Source: Maricaulis sp034659015 (GTDB lineage: Bacteria; Pseudomonadota; Alphaproteobacteria; Caulobacterales; Maricaulaceae). Taken from it: 64,000 nucleotides of DNA. The stretch spans positions 1 through 64,000 of the forward strand of contig JAYEGL010000013.1 in the NCBI GenBank assembly GCA_034659015.1. The letters are read 5' to 3'. Positions within the stretch are counted from its first letter, which is position 1. Each line of letters starts with the position of its first letter. A program made the translations under genes and the position numbers. Positions 18,118 to 28,426 of this stretch are shown here, one piece after another. A model generated the notes under the pieces. It did no database searches, had not been told where the DNA came from, and saw nothing but the letters and a program-made list of their open reading frames with translations.

Positions 18118-21100
18118 ATGCCCAGCCGAACTTTCATAGTCCGCCTCCTGCGCTGGAGCGCGATCGTTCTGGCCGGGCTTCTGGTCCTGCTGGCCGGGCT
18201 GCGCCTGGCTGCGGGAACGGCTCCCGGGCGCTGGCTCGTCACGCGTGTGCTCGACGGACGGGAGATAGGCGGTCAGACCCTTTCGCTGGAAGGCCTGGAG
18301 GGCGATCCGCTGTCGCGCTTCACTGTCGAACGGCTGACCGTCGCCGATGCCGACGGTGTCTGGCTGGAAGCGCAGGACATCGCGATCGACTGGCGCGGCT
18401 CCAGTCTTGTTTTCCGGCCCCACGAGATCACCCGCGCGCGGGTCGCACGGATTGCCGTGGACCGGCGTCCGGCCACCCCCGGCACGACGTCCCAGGGCCG
18501 TCGAAGCGGCATTCCGGACCTTCCGGCCATCCGCCTCGGAGCGCTGGACATCGCCGAACTCGCCCTGGCCGAAGGCGTCGCCGGGCCGGCAGCCCGTTTT
18601 CGCGCGGACGCATCCGCCGAGATCGGCGCCCGTGACGGCGCCCACCTTCAGCTCGACGCGGAACGCCTGGATGCGCCCGGCGACAGTCTCACGGCCGACC
18701 TGCGCATCGACAGCGACGGGATCAGCGGTGACCTCGCCGCGCGGGGCGAACCGGACGGGCCGCTGGCCACGCTGCTGCGCCTGCCGGGCCGCGCGATCCG
18801 GGCGGACGGCGCAATTGCCGGCGATCTCGACAGCGGGCGCGGCACGTTCAGCCTCGCTGCCGACGGGCAGGACATGGCCAGCGCCGAGGCTGTCTGGGAT
18901 CGCGAAACCTGGCGTGCGGAAGGCCGCGTCGATGTGCAGGGCTGGGGCGTCATTCCCGACAGCTATCGCGATCTGGCCGGCGACGCGAACATCGTCCTGG
19001 AGGGCCGGCGCCGCCCCGACCTGGTCTTCACCGAAGCCCGCGCCGAGACCGACAGCGGCTCGGCGACTTTCGCACCGGCCGGCGACGGCGCCTGGACCGT
19101 AACGGCCCATGCCCGGCCCGGCACGGTCGCGGCCCTCACTTCCGGCCGCGTCATCGCGCGCGAAGCCCGCTGGAGCGGTCTCGTGCAGACCGGCGACGGC
19201 ACGCTTCACCTGGACGGCGAAGTCGACGCCGAGGGCGTGTCCATCAATCATGTCACTGCCGGACGCATGAGCGGCCCGCTGGACGTGCTTCGCGAGAACG
19301 GGCTCCACACGATCCGCACGCGTCTGGACCTGGAAGGCCCGCAACTCTCCGTCGATCGCGCCAACCCGCTGCTCGGCGGTGCGGCCACGGTCGACTTCGA
19401 AGGCGCCTGGGACCGCCGCGACCGGGCGATCGATATCGACCGCTTCCTCGCCGAGAGCGCGCATGCCCGCCTCGAGGCGAACGGGCGCTACTTGCTGGGC
19501 GGCCGCGACCCGCAACTCACGGCCCGTCTGACCGTGCAGGACGTGGCGCGTTTGACCGGACAGGCCTCCGGTCCTCTCGATGTCACGCTCGACGCCGCAT
19601 CCCGCCGCCGCGCCGAACTCACTTTCGATGCCAGCGGGGTCGACTGGGCACAGACCCACGCCGACCTCCTCGCGGGCCTTGCGGGCTCGCTGACCGTCGA
19701 ACGCGGCGAGACGGGCTGGCACGTACAGGATGTCGTGGCGCAGGCCAGCGGTATCGATCTTCGCGGCGAGGGCGAGACGCAGCCCGGCGGCTGGGTGTTC
19801 GAAGGCGATCTGGCCGTATCCGGACGGCTTCCGATCGAACCGGTCGAGGTCGATGGCGCCCTGGCCACGGCCTTCCGGGCCCGTTCGCGCGACGGCCGGA
19901 TCGAAGTGCGGACCGCAACGCGAAGCGAGTCCGTCGCGGCCGGCCCGGTCTCCGTCAACGATCCCAATCTCGCGGTGGAAACCATCTGGCAGGACGGCAC
20001 GCTCGATGCCGACTGGCTGCTCGAAGCCACGCGCAACGGCAAGCCGGTCAGCCTTTCCGGGACTGCGCGCTATGCCGGCGAGACCTGGTCCGCGCGCCTG
20101 GAGGAGAGCCAGCTGGGCGCTTTCCGCCTGTCCGCCTCGGCCGATCGCTCGCCGGCGGGTTTCCGGGCCACTTTCGACATGGAGCTGGGCGACCGCGCCC
20201 GCTCCTCGCTCCGCTACGACGCTCCGACCGACGCGCTGCGCGACGGCGTGCTCGACGCCGAGCTTATCGTGTCCGGCCATGCCTTTTCCGGCGGCTACCT
20301 CGCCGAAGCCACACTGCGGCTCGACGGGCCGCTGTCCGGCCTCGACGTGCGCGCCACGGCCACCGGTCGCCTGCGCAGCCCGCTGACGCTCAATGCACGC
20401 GGCCGCCTTGCCCTGGCCGAGGACGGCCGTGTCGACCTGTCGCTCGCCCCGTCCGGCCGCTGGAGCATTCACCGTATCCGCACGCCGCAGCCGCTGGAAC
20501 TTCACTTCGCCAATGGCGACTACGAGGCCGGCGGCATGCTTCGCATCGGCGGCGGCGAGTTCGACTGGCGCTATGCCCGCTCCGGCACCGAAGCCGAGCT
20601 GGACGCCTCGGTCGCCTCGCTGCCGGTCGCCGTGATCGCCGACATCGCGGCCTTTCCGCCTGCCGAGGGCACCGTGTCCGGCGAGGCCGCCCTGCAACGC
20701 CGGAGCGGGCTCTGGCAGGGCGATGCCCGGCTGGGCATCCGGGACCTGGCCGCCCTCGCAGCAGAAGGCGCCGAACCGATTGCCGTGGAGGCCCGCCTCG
20801 ATGTCGGCGAGGATGCCCGCATCGACATGGACCTGAACGGTAACGGTCTCACCGGATCCGGCTTCCTGACACGGCGCGGCACCACACCCCGCCTCGGCAT
20901 GATCGCGGGACAGGATGGCAGCGCGATCGCCGGCCGGCTGGACATCAATGGCGACATCACAGGTGTGGCGGCACTTTTCATCCCCGCCGAGGCGGTCGTC
21001 AATGCCGGGAACCTGAGCGCCGAGGTCGAGCTGGGCGGCGTACGCGGGTCACCGGAACTGGAGGGCCGCCTGGAACTGACCGGCGGCGATGTGACAGCCG

Positions 21101-22182
21101 CGGCGACCGGAGCGACCGTCCGCGAGATCGACCTGGCGGCACGTTTTGACGGCGGCGGTCTGGAACTGACCCGCCTCAGCGCCACCGATAGCGATACTGG
21201 CCGACTGACCGGGTCCGGCGCGCTGCGCCTGCCCACCGAAGGCGCGCGCGGCGAGGCCAGTCTGGCGTTCGAGCAATTCACCGCCGCCCAGCGCACCGAC
21301 CTGACCCTCCAGGCGTCCGGCGATGCCGATATCGCGCTTGACGAGCGCGGCCTGCTGATCACCGGGGCGGCCCGTGTCGATCGCGCCCGCGTCCGTCCCT
21401 CGCTCAACGGCGCCGCCTCGATCCCGGAAATCGACGTGCAGGAAATCAACCTGCCCAAGGGCCGCCAGAGCTATGCGCGCAATGTGCTGCCGGTGCGGAT
21501 CGACTATTCCGTCGAGGCCGATCGCAACATCTATATCTCCTCGAGCACATTCTCCTCGGAATGGGGGCTGGATATCGACGCGAGCGGTGCGGTGGGCAAG
21601 CCGGAGCTGACCGGCCAGGCCACACTGCTCGACGGGACGGCCTTCGTCTTCAACCGGCGCTTCAGTCTCGATGGCGGGCAGGTCGTGTTCGACGGGTCGC
21701 CCGGCGATGCCCGGGCCGATCTGACGGCGTCGCACGAACGTCCCGGCTTCTCGGCGACGGCGCATATCGAAGGGCCTGTACGCAGCCCCAGCATCACCCT
21801 GACCAGCGAACCGGCCCTGCCGGAGGATGAAATCCTCTCCCGCCTTCTGTTCGACGAATCGGTGAGCGAGCTGGGCGCCTTCGAAGCGGCCCAGCTGGCG
21901 GCCCAGCTCTCCGGCCAGAGCCTGCTGAACATTGTCGGCCAGCTGCGTGACATGGCCGGGATCGACCGGCTGTCGGTCTCCACCGATGCGGACGGCAATC
22001 TGGCGGTCACCGGCGGGGTCAGGCTGGGTGAGGACGTCTATGTCGAGGTCGGCACGGCCGGCGCCACGGCTCTGGGCCAGGCGCTGGTGGAATGGCAGCT
22101 CACGCCCGACCTGTCCGTACTCTCGCGCCTGTCGGCGGACACGGACGCTTCGGTCTCCATCCGCTGGCGCCGCGACTATTGA
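18118..22182 (+). CDS. tamB: TamB translocation/assembly module, AsmA-like
   Basis: Large 1354-aa partner of TamA. One N-terminal signal-anchor helix (about 8-30, LLRWSAIVLAGLLVLLAGL) is followed by a long periplasmic stretch rich in beta strands and short repeats, as expected for the bridge-like, hydrophobic-grooved AsmA/TamB fold involved in lipid transfer to the outer membrane. The C-terminal TamB domain (DUF490) covers about the last 350 residues. The ATG starts 3 bp after the tamA stop. Confidence 0.93.
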   Translation: MPSRTFIVRLLRWSAIVLAGLLVLLAGLRLAAGTAPGRWLVTRVLDGREIGGQTLSLEGLEGDPLSRFTVERLTVADADGVWLEAQDIAIDWRGSSLVFRPHEITRARVARIAVDRRPATPGTTSQGRRSGIPDLPAIRLGALDIAELALAEGVAGPAARFRADASAEIGARDGAHLQLDAERLDAPGDSLTADLRIDSDGISGDLAARGEPDGPLATLLRLPGRAIRADGAIAGDLDSGRGTFSLAADGQDMASAEAVWDRETWRAEGRVDVQGWGVIPDSYRDLAGDANIVLEGRRRPDLVFTEARAETDSGSATFAPAGDGAWTVTAHARPGTVAALTSGRVIAREARWSGLVQTGDGTLHLDGEVDAEGVSINHVTAGRMSGPLDVLRENGLHTIRTRLDLEGPQLSVDRANPLLGGAATVDFEGAWDRRDRAIDIDRFLAESAHARLEANGRYLLGGRDPQLTARLTVQDVARLTGQASGPLDVTLDAASRRRAELTFDASGVDWAQTHADLLAGLAGSLTVERGETGWHVQDVVAQASGIDLRGEGETQPGGWVFEGDLAVSGRLPIEPVEVDGALATAFRARSRDGRIEVRTATRSESVAAGPVSVNDPNLAVETIWQDGTLDADWLLEATRNGKPVSLSGTARYAGETWSARLEESQLGAFRLSASADRSPAGFRATFDMELGDRARSSLRYDAPTDALRDGVLDAELIVSGHAFSGGYLAEATLRLDGPLSGLDVRATATGRLRSPLTLNARGRLALAEDGRVDLSLAPSGRWSIHRIRTPQPLELHFANGDYEAGGMLRIGGGEFDWRYARSGTEAELDASVASLPVAVIADIAAFPPAEGTVSGEAALQRRSGLWQGDARLGIRDLAALAAEGAEPIAVEARLDVGEDARIDMDLNGNGLTGSGFLTRRGTTPRLGMIAGQDGSAIAGRLDINGDITGVAALFIPAEAVVNAGNLSAEVELGGVRGSPELEGRLELTGGDVTAAATGATVREIDLAARFDGGGLELTRLSATDSDTGRLTGSGALRLPTEGARGEASLAFEQFTAAQRTDLTLQASGDADIALDERGLLITGAARVDRARVRPSLNGAASIPEIDVQEINLPKGRQSYARNVLPVRIDYSVEADRNIYISSSTFSSEWGLDIDASGAVGKPELTGQATLLDGTAFVFNRRFSLDGGQVVFDGSPGDARADLTASHERPGFSATAHIEGPVRSPSITLTSEPALPEDEILSRLLFDESVSELGAFEAAQLAAQLSGQSLLNIVGQLRDMAGIDRLSVSTDADGNLAVTGGVRLGEDVYVEVGTAGATALGQALVEWQLTPDLSVLSRLSADTDASVSIRWRRDY

Positions 22183-22282
22183 TCGTCGGCGGATTTCAGC
22201 TTTGCCGTCCGGCGCTTGCCTGACCCGCAGGCGAAGGGTAGGCAAGGAGGAACGAGATCAACGGAAGGCCGATGCGGTTGGC

Positions 22283-23341
22283 ATGAAAAGCTTCTTTCTG
22301 TCCGTCATCAAGCCGAGCGGCCTGTGGGCCCGGATCCTCGTCTTCCTGACGCTCGCCGGCATCGTGGCCGCCGGGGTCACCGGGCATTTCGACATGGTGC
22401 GGGAGTATCTCGATACCGATGCGCTCACCTACCAGGTCGGCAATGTGCGGGTCAGCGCCTATACCATCCTGCGCGCGATCCTGGTCCTGGCCCTGGTCTT
22501 CTGGACCGCCGCCATCATCGCCGACATCGTCGAGCGCCGCCTGGGCAAGCTGCAACGCATGCGCAAGACCACGCGCGTCCTGATCAGCAAGGTCTTCCAG
22601 ATCACGCTCTACATCCTGGCCGGCCTCGTGGCGCTGGACATGATCGGGCTGGACCTCACCACGCTGACCGTCTTCGGCGGCGCGCTGGGCATCGGGCTGG
22701 GCTTCGGCCTGCAGAAAATCGCCTCGAACTTCGTGAGCGGACTGATCCTTCTGCTCGAACGCTCGATCGAGGAGGACGACCTGATCGAACTGACCGACGG
22801 CACGAGCGGCTTCGTGCGCCGGACCAATGCCCGCTACATCCTGGTGGAGACGTTCGATGGCAAGGAAGTGCTGATCCCGAACGAGGATTTCATCACCGAC
22901 CGCGTCACCAACTGGACACTTTCGAGCACCAAGGCGCGCGTGGATGTCCCGGTCGGTGTCGCCTACGGCTCCGATCTGGACAAGGTGCACACGCTGATCC
23001 TGGAAGCCGCGCAAGAACACCCGCTGTGTCTCGGCGATCCGAAGCCCTTCTGCTTCCTGCGCGAGTTCGGCGACAGCTCCGTCAACTTCCTGCTGATCTT
23101 CTGGATCGGCAATGTTGCAGACGGGCGATGGGCGCCGCAGAGCGATGTGATGTTCGCGATCTGGCGCAAATTCCGGGACAACGGCATCGAGATCCCCTTC
23201 CCGCAGCGCGACCTCCATATCCGTTCGGGATTGCCGGCCGGAGAGAGGCCCGACACCGGCGGCGAGGCAGACACCGGGAAGACGACGAAAACACGAGGCA
23301 CGGCGGAAGACGGCGATGTCGGCGAACAGACCGATGTCTGA
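22283..23341 (+). CDS. MscS-family mechanosensitive channel
   Basis: 352-aa small-conductance channel of the MscS type. Hydrophobic helices lie at about 16-36, 58-82 and 100-120, followed by the pore helix with the glycine/alanine-rich VFGGALGIGLGFGLQKIASNF. The beta domain (IELTDGTSGFVRRTNARYILVETFDGKEVLIPNE) and C-terminal alpha/beta domain are present. ATG 22283 is the first start that makes sense; the open frame to 21932 runs through tamB. The C-terminal tail is hydrophilic. It overlaps the CorA/ZntB-type gene by 26 bp if that gene starts at 23316. Confidence 0.9.
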   Translation: MKSFFLSVIKPSGLWARILVFLTLAGIVAAGVTGHFDMVREYLDTDALTYQVGNVRVSAYTILRAILVLALVFWTAAIIADIVERRLGKLQRMRKTTRVLISKVFQITLYILAGLVALDMIGLDLTTLTVFGGALGIGLGFGLQKIASNFVSGLILLLERSIEEDDLIELTDGTSGFVRRTNARYILVETFDGKEVLIPNEDFITDRVTNWTLSSTKARVDVPVGVAYGSDLDKVHTLILEAAQEHPLCLGDPKPFCFLREFGDSSVNFLLIFWIGNVADGRWAPQSDVMFAIWRKFRDNGIEIPFPQRDLHIRSGLPAGERPDTGGEADTGKTTKTRGTAEDGDVGEQTDV

Positions 23342-24311
23342 CACGTCCGCCATACTCTACGCCGCCGCGATCAATGGCGATGGCTCCGGCCGCACGCTTG
23401 AGGTCGCGGAAGCCTCGAGCCGCGCCCGCGAGGAGGCGCTGGCCTGGGTCCATCTGGACGGGCGGCACCCGGAGACGCGGACCTGGATCGAGAGCGAGCT
23501 GGACTATCTCGACCCGCTCGCCATCGACGCCCTGCTGGCCGAGGAGACGCGGCCAAGACTGGTGGAGTTCGATCGCGGCGCGCTGATGATCCTGCGCGGC
23601 GTCAATCTCAACCAGGACGCCCAGCCGGAGGACATGGTCTCGATCCGGCTGTGGATCGATGCCAATCGCATTGTCTCGGTGCAATTGCGCCCGCTCAAGG
23701 CTGTCCGGGACATCCAGGACCGGCTGGCCGGCGGCACCGGGCCGAAGCATTCCGGCGAATTCATCGCCATGCTGTCGGCCCGACTGTTCGAGCGGATGGA
23801 GCCGGTCATGACCGATCTCCACATGGCGCTGGACGATGTCGAGGAAGAGGTGCTCGAGGAGCCGTCGATCTCGGCGCGGCTGACCGTTGTGTCGCTGCGC
23901 CGGCAGGCGATCATCTTCCGGCGCTATTTCGCGCCGCAGCGGGATGTGATTGCACAATTGCGCACACTGGATTTCGCCTGGCTGGACACACCCGCCAAGC
24001 GCCGCCTGCAGGAAAACCTCGACCGTATCACCCGCTATCTGGAAGATCTGGACGCGATCCGGGAGCGGGCGCAGATCGTCAAGGACGAGCTGGCCAATGC
24101 CCTTGCCGACCGGATGAACCGAACCCTCTATGTGCTCTCCATCGTGGCTGCCATCTTCCTGCCCCTGGGCTTCCTGACGGGCCTGCTGGGCATCAATGTA
24201 GGCGGCATGCCCGGCGTCGACGCAGCCAGCGCCTTCTGGATCGCCACCGGTCTCATGACCGCCATCGGCCTGATCGAACTGGCCGTGTTCCGCTGGATGA
24301 AATGGCTCTGA
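23316..24311 (+). CDS. CorA/ZntB-family divalent cation transporter
   Basis: 331-aa homologue of CorA-type channels, closest in motif to ZntB. A long cytoplasmic N-terminal funnel is followed by two C-terminal helices (about 272-294 and 300-322). The pore signature reads GIN instead of the magnesium-type GMN (LTGLLGINVGGMPG), which is usual in ZntB. GGAAG stands 6 bp upstream of ATG 23316. ATG 23334, overlapping the MscS stop by 8 bp, is the alternative. It is likely cotranscribed with the MscS gene. The transported metal is not determined by sequence. Confidence 0.88.
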   Translation: MSANRPMSDTSAILYAAAINGDGSGRTLEVAEASSRAREEALAWVHLDGRHPETRTWIESELDYLDPLAIDALLAEETRPRLVEFDRGALMILRGVNLNQDAQPEDMVSIRLWIDANRIVSVQLRPLKAVRDIQDRLAGGTGPKHSGEFIAMLSARLFERMEPVMTDLHMALDDVEEEVLEEPSISARLTVVSLRRQAIIFRRYFAPQRDVIAQLRTLDFAWLDTPAKRRLQENLDRITRYLEDLDAIRERAQIVKDELANALADRMNRTLYVLSIVAAIFLPLGFLTGLLGINVGGMPGVDAASAFWIATGLMTAIGLIELAVFRWMKWL

Positions 24312-24320
24312 CCCGTTCCC

Positions 24321-26291
<1,971 letters not shown>

Positions 26292-26319
26292 GGGATCAGT
26301 CCTCGCTTTCGCGGCGTTG

Positions 26320-28317
26320 TCAGGCTCCGGAACGATAGCCCGTGAGCGCAGGGCCCAGAGCCGACTTGAGCGGGTCGAGATGGCTTTCGAAATGCCGCCA
26401 CTGCTCGATGCCGCTGTCATAAATGGGTTGGCGCACCTGTTCGGAACTCGCGGTCCGCACGGCGCGCTCGGTGGCATGGAAGTCCAGGCAGGCCTGCTCG
26501 AAAGGCAGGCCGCAGAAGTCGAGGATGCGCCGGACCTGGGCTTCCAGGTCGGCCACGACGTCCTCGTATTGCACGCGCAGGATCTCGCCGGGCAGCACGC
26601 GGTCCCAGTGGTCCATCAGCTCGACATAGCCGCGATAATAGCGGCCGATTTCGTCGAGACCGTAGGTGAATTCCTGCCCCTCGGCGAACAACTGCTTGAA
26701 ACCGGAGAAGCAGCAGGCCATCGGCTCGCGCCGCGCATCGATGATCTTCGCATTCGGCAGGATCAGCTTGATCAGGCCGATATGCCGGAAATTGTTCGGC
26801 ATCTTGTCGGTGAAGAAGGGCGCACCCTCGCGGTGGATCCGCGTATTCTCGATATAGTCCTCGCCCAGTTCGCGCAGCTGCTCCGCGCTCAGCTCGTGCA
26901 GGATGCGCGGATACCGGCCGGCACCCTCGCCCCGGTTGCGGCCGCGCAGACGGTGCGCCGTTGCCAGGATATCCGGCAGTTCCAGCGTTCCGTCGACCTG
27001 GCTGTGCGAGGCGAGGATCTGTTCGAGGAGTGTGGATCCGGCCCTCGGCAGTCCGGCGATGAAGATCGGATCGGGCGCCGGACACCCCTTGCCCCCCTGC
27101 TGCTCGAACAGATCGGGGGTACAGACATCGGCCTGGGCCTGGAACTCCTGCGCCATGATATCAGACGTATATCGGGTCTGTGCCCGTTTCAAATCATTGC
27201 CGCGATTGTAGTATTCGAAGGCACGGTCGTAATCGGCGCGGTCTTCGTGCGCCTTGCCGAGCGCGAAGCACAGATGCACCCGGTCGTGCGAGCGCAGTCC
27301 GATCGCGGCCTCCTGCGCCTGCATGCGGGCGATTTCGTCGTCGGTGAAACGATAGGTCTTGAGGTTGGCCAGCCCGTACCAGGCCTCGCCGTAATCGGGG
27401 CGCGCCTCGTAGGCACGACGATAGGCGGATACGGCCTCGTCGGTGTGCCCCATGGTCTTGAGCGCGTGCGCGCGCGCGGCGTGGGTTCCCGCATCCTCGG
27501 GCAGAACGGCGAGCACCTTGTCGAAACCCGACAACGCCGCCTCGTAATTACCGACGGCAAGAGATTCCACGGCATGACGGGACAGGAAAACGGGGTTGCC
27601 CGGATCGCGCTTCAGCAATGCGGCGGCCTGTTCCAGGGCCGCCTCGTGTTTCTGCCGCTTGCGCAGGATCTCGATATAGTCGAGCCGCAGGGCGATGTTG
27701 TCGGGCTCGAACTCCACCGCACTTTCCAGCAGGAATTCGGCATCGTCCAGAACGCCCAGGCGCTTGCCGATCTCGGCAAGGATCCGCATGCCTTCGACAT
27801 GTTTGGGATTCTTCTGCAGGAAGCTGCGTGCCAGGCCCTCGGCCTTGTGCACGCGGTTTTCGTAGAGATGGTGGGACGCTGCCAGCAGCGGTTTCGGCAA
27901 TCTCGCCAGTGCCTCGGCCTGGGCCCGGCATTGTCGCGCCTCTGCCGGCGCGCCGGTTCGTTCGAGTGCATCGGCCAGCGCCGACCAGGCGGCTTGCAGC
28001 GCCGGGTTGGCGATGGTCGCCGCCCTGTAGGCCTCGATCGCGGCACGGTCGTCGCCCGCCTCGCGATAGAGATGCCCTTCTTCCTGCAGCGCCCGGCCGA
28101 AATCCGGCGCCGCCGCCTTGAGTGCAGTGAGCGTCTGGCGCGCCGGTCCGGGCTGTTTGAGATAGCGCAGGCAGACCGCCTTCATGTAGAGCGCGTCGAC
28201 ATGGTCGGGGTCGGTGCCGAGGACGGTCTCGACACGCTCGAGCGCGCCATCCAGGCGCCCGGCATACATCTCCGCCTGGGCGGAGTTCAGCAGTTCGGAC
28301 ACGTCCGGCTCGGCCAC
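26320..28317 (-). CDS. TPR-sulfotransferase fusion protein
   Basis: 665 aa. The N-terminal 380 residues are tetratricopeptide-type helical repeats. The C-terminal part (about 400-640) is a sulfotransferase domain with a PAPS 5'-phosphosulfate loop, GLPRAGSTLLEQILASH, and a downstream RREPMACCFSGFKQLF segment where the 3'-phosphate-binding site normally lies. GTG 28317 follows GGAGCAAGGT. The acceptor is unknown; TPR-sulfotransferases are often thought to modify proteins or polysaccharides. No signal peptide is present. It is on the same strand as the BCCT gene, 28 bp apart, but no functional link is evident. Confidence 0.85.
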   Translation of the reverse strand: MAEPDVSELLNSAQAEMYAGRLDGALERVETVLGTDPDHVDALYMKAVCLRYLKQPGPARQTLTALKAAAPDFGRALQEEGHLYREAGDDRAAIEAYRAATIANPALQAAWSALADALERTGAPAEARQCRAQAEALARLPKPLLAASHHLYENRVHKAEGLARSFLQKNPKHVEGMRILAEIGKRLGVLDDAEFLLESAVEFEPDNIALRLDYIEILRKRQKHEAALEQAAALLKRDPGNPVFLSRHAVESLAVGNYEAALSGFDKVLAVLPEDAGTHAARAHALKTMGHTDEAVSAYRRAYEARPDYGEAWYGLANLKTYRFTDDEIARMQAQEAAIGLRSHDRVHLCFALGKAHEDRADYDRAFEYYNRGNDLKRAQTRYTSDIMAQEFQAQADVCTPDLFEQQGGKGCPAPDPIFIAGLPRAGSTLLEQILASHSQVDGTLELPDILATAHRLRGRNRGEGAGRYPRILHELSAEQLRELGEDYIENTRIHREGAPFFTDKMPNNFRHIGLIKLILPNAKIIDARREPMACCFSGFKQLFAEGQEFTYGLDEIGRYYRGYVELMDHWDRVLPGEILRVQYEDVVADLEAQVRRILDFCGLPFEQACLDFHATERAVRTASSEQVRQPIYDSGIEQWRHFESHLDPLKSALGPALTGYRSGA

Positions 28318-28348
28318 ACCTTGCTCCGGTCTCGAAGGACACAGATAG

Positions 28349-28379
28349 AAAAGCGCCCCGCCGGCCGGCGGGACGCTTT
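28349..28379 (-). terminator. Terminator downstream of the TonB receptor
   Basis: An imperfect GC-rich hairpin (AAAGCG-C-CCCGCCGG with CCGGCGGG-A-CGCTTT) lies between the TonB receptor stop and the sulfotransferase start. On the minus strand it is followed by TTTTC, typical of a Rho-independent terminator. Confidence 0.75.
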
Positions 28380-28426
28380 CCGGTTACACGTATCGTCAGG
28401 TCAAGAAAACCGTCTCCGGTTCAGAC

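Noticed and set aside
16369..20697. 1442-aa open frame on the minus strand
   Set aside because: It is antisense to tamA and tamB, which have clear motifs, and has the repetitive Arg/Gly/Ala composition of a GC-rich shadow frame.
22216..23586. 456-aa plus-strand open frame overlapping the MscS and CorA/ZntB-type genes
   Set aside because: Arg/His/Gly-rich shadow of two genes with conserved channel motifs.
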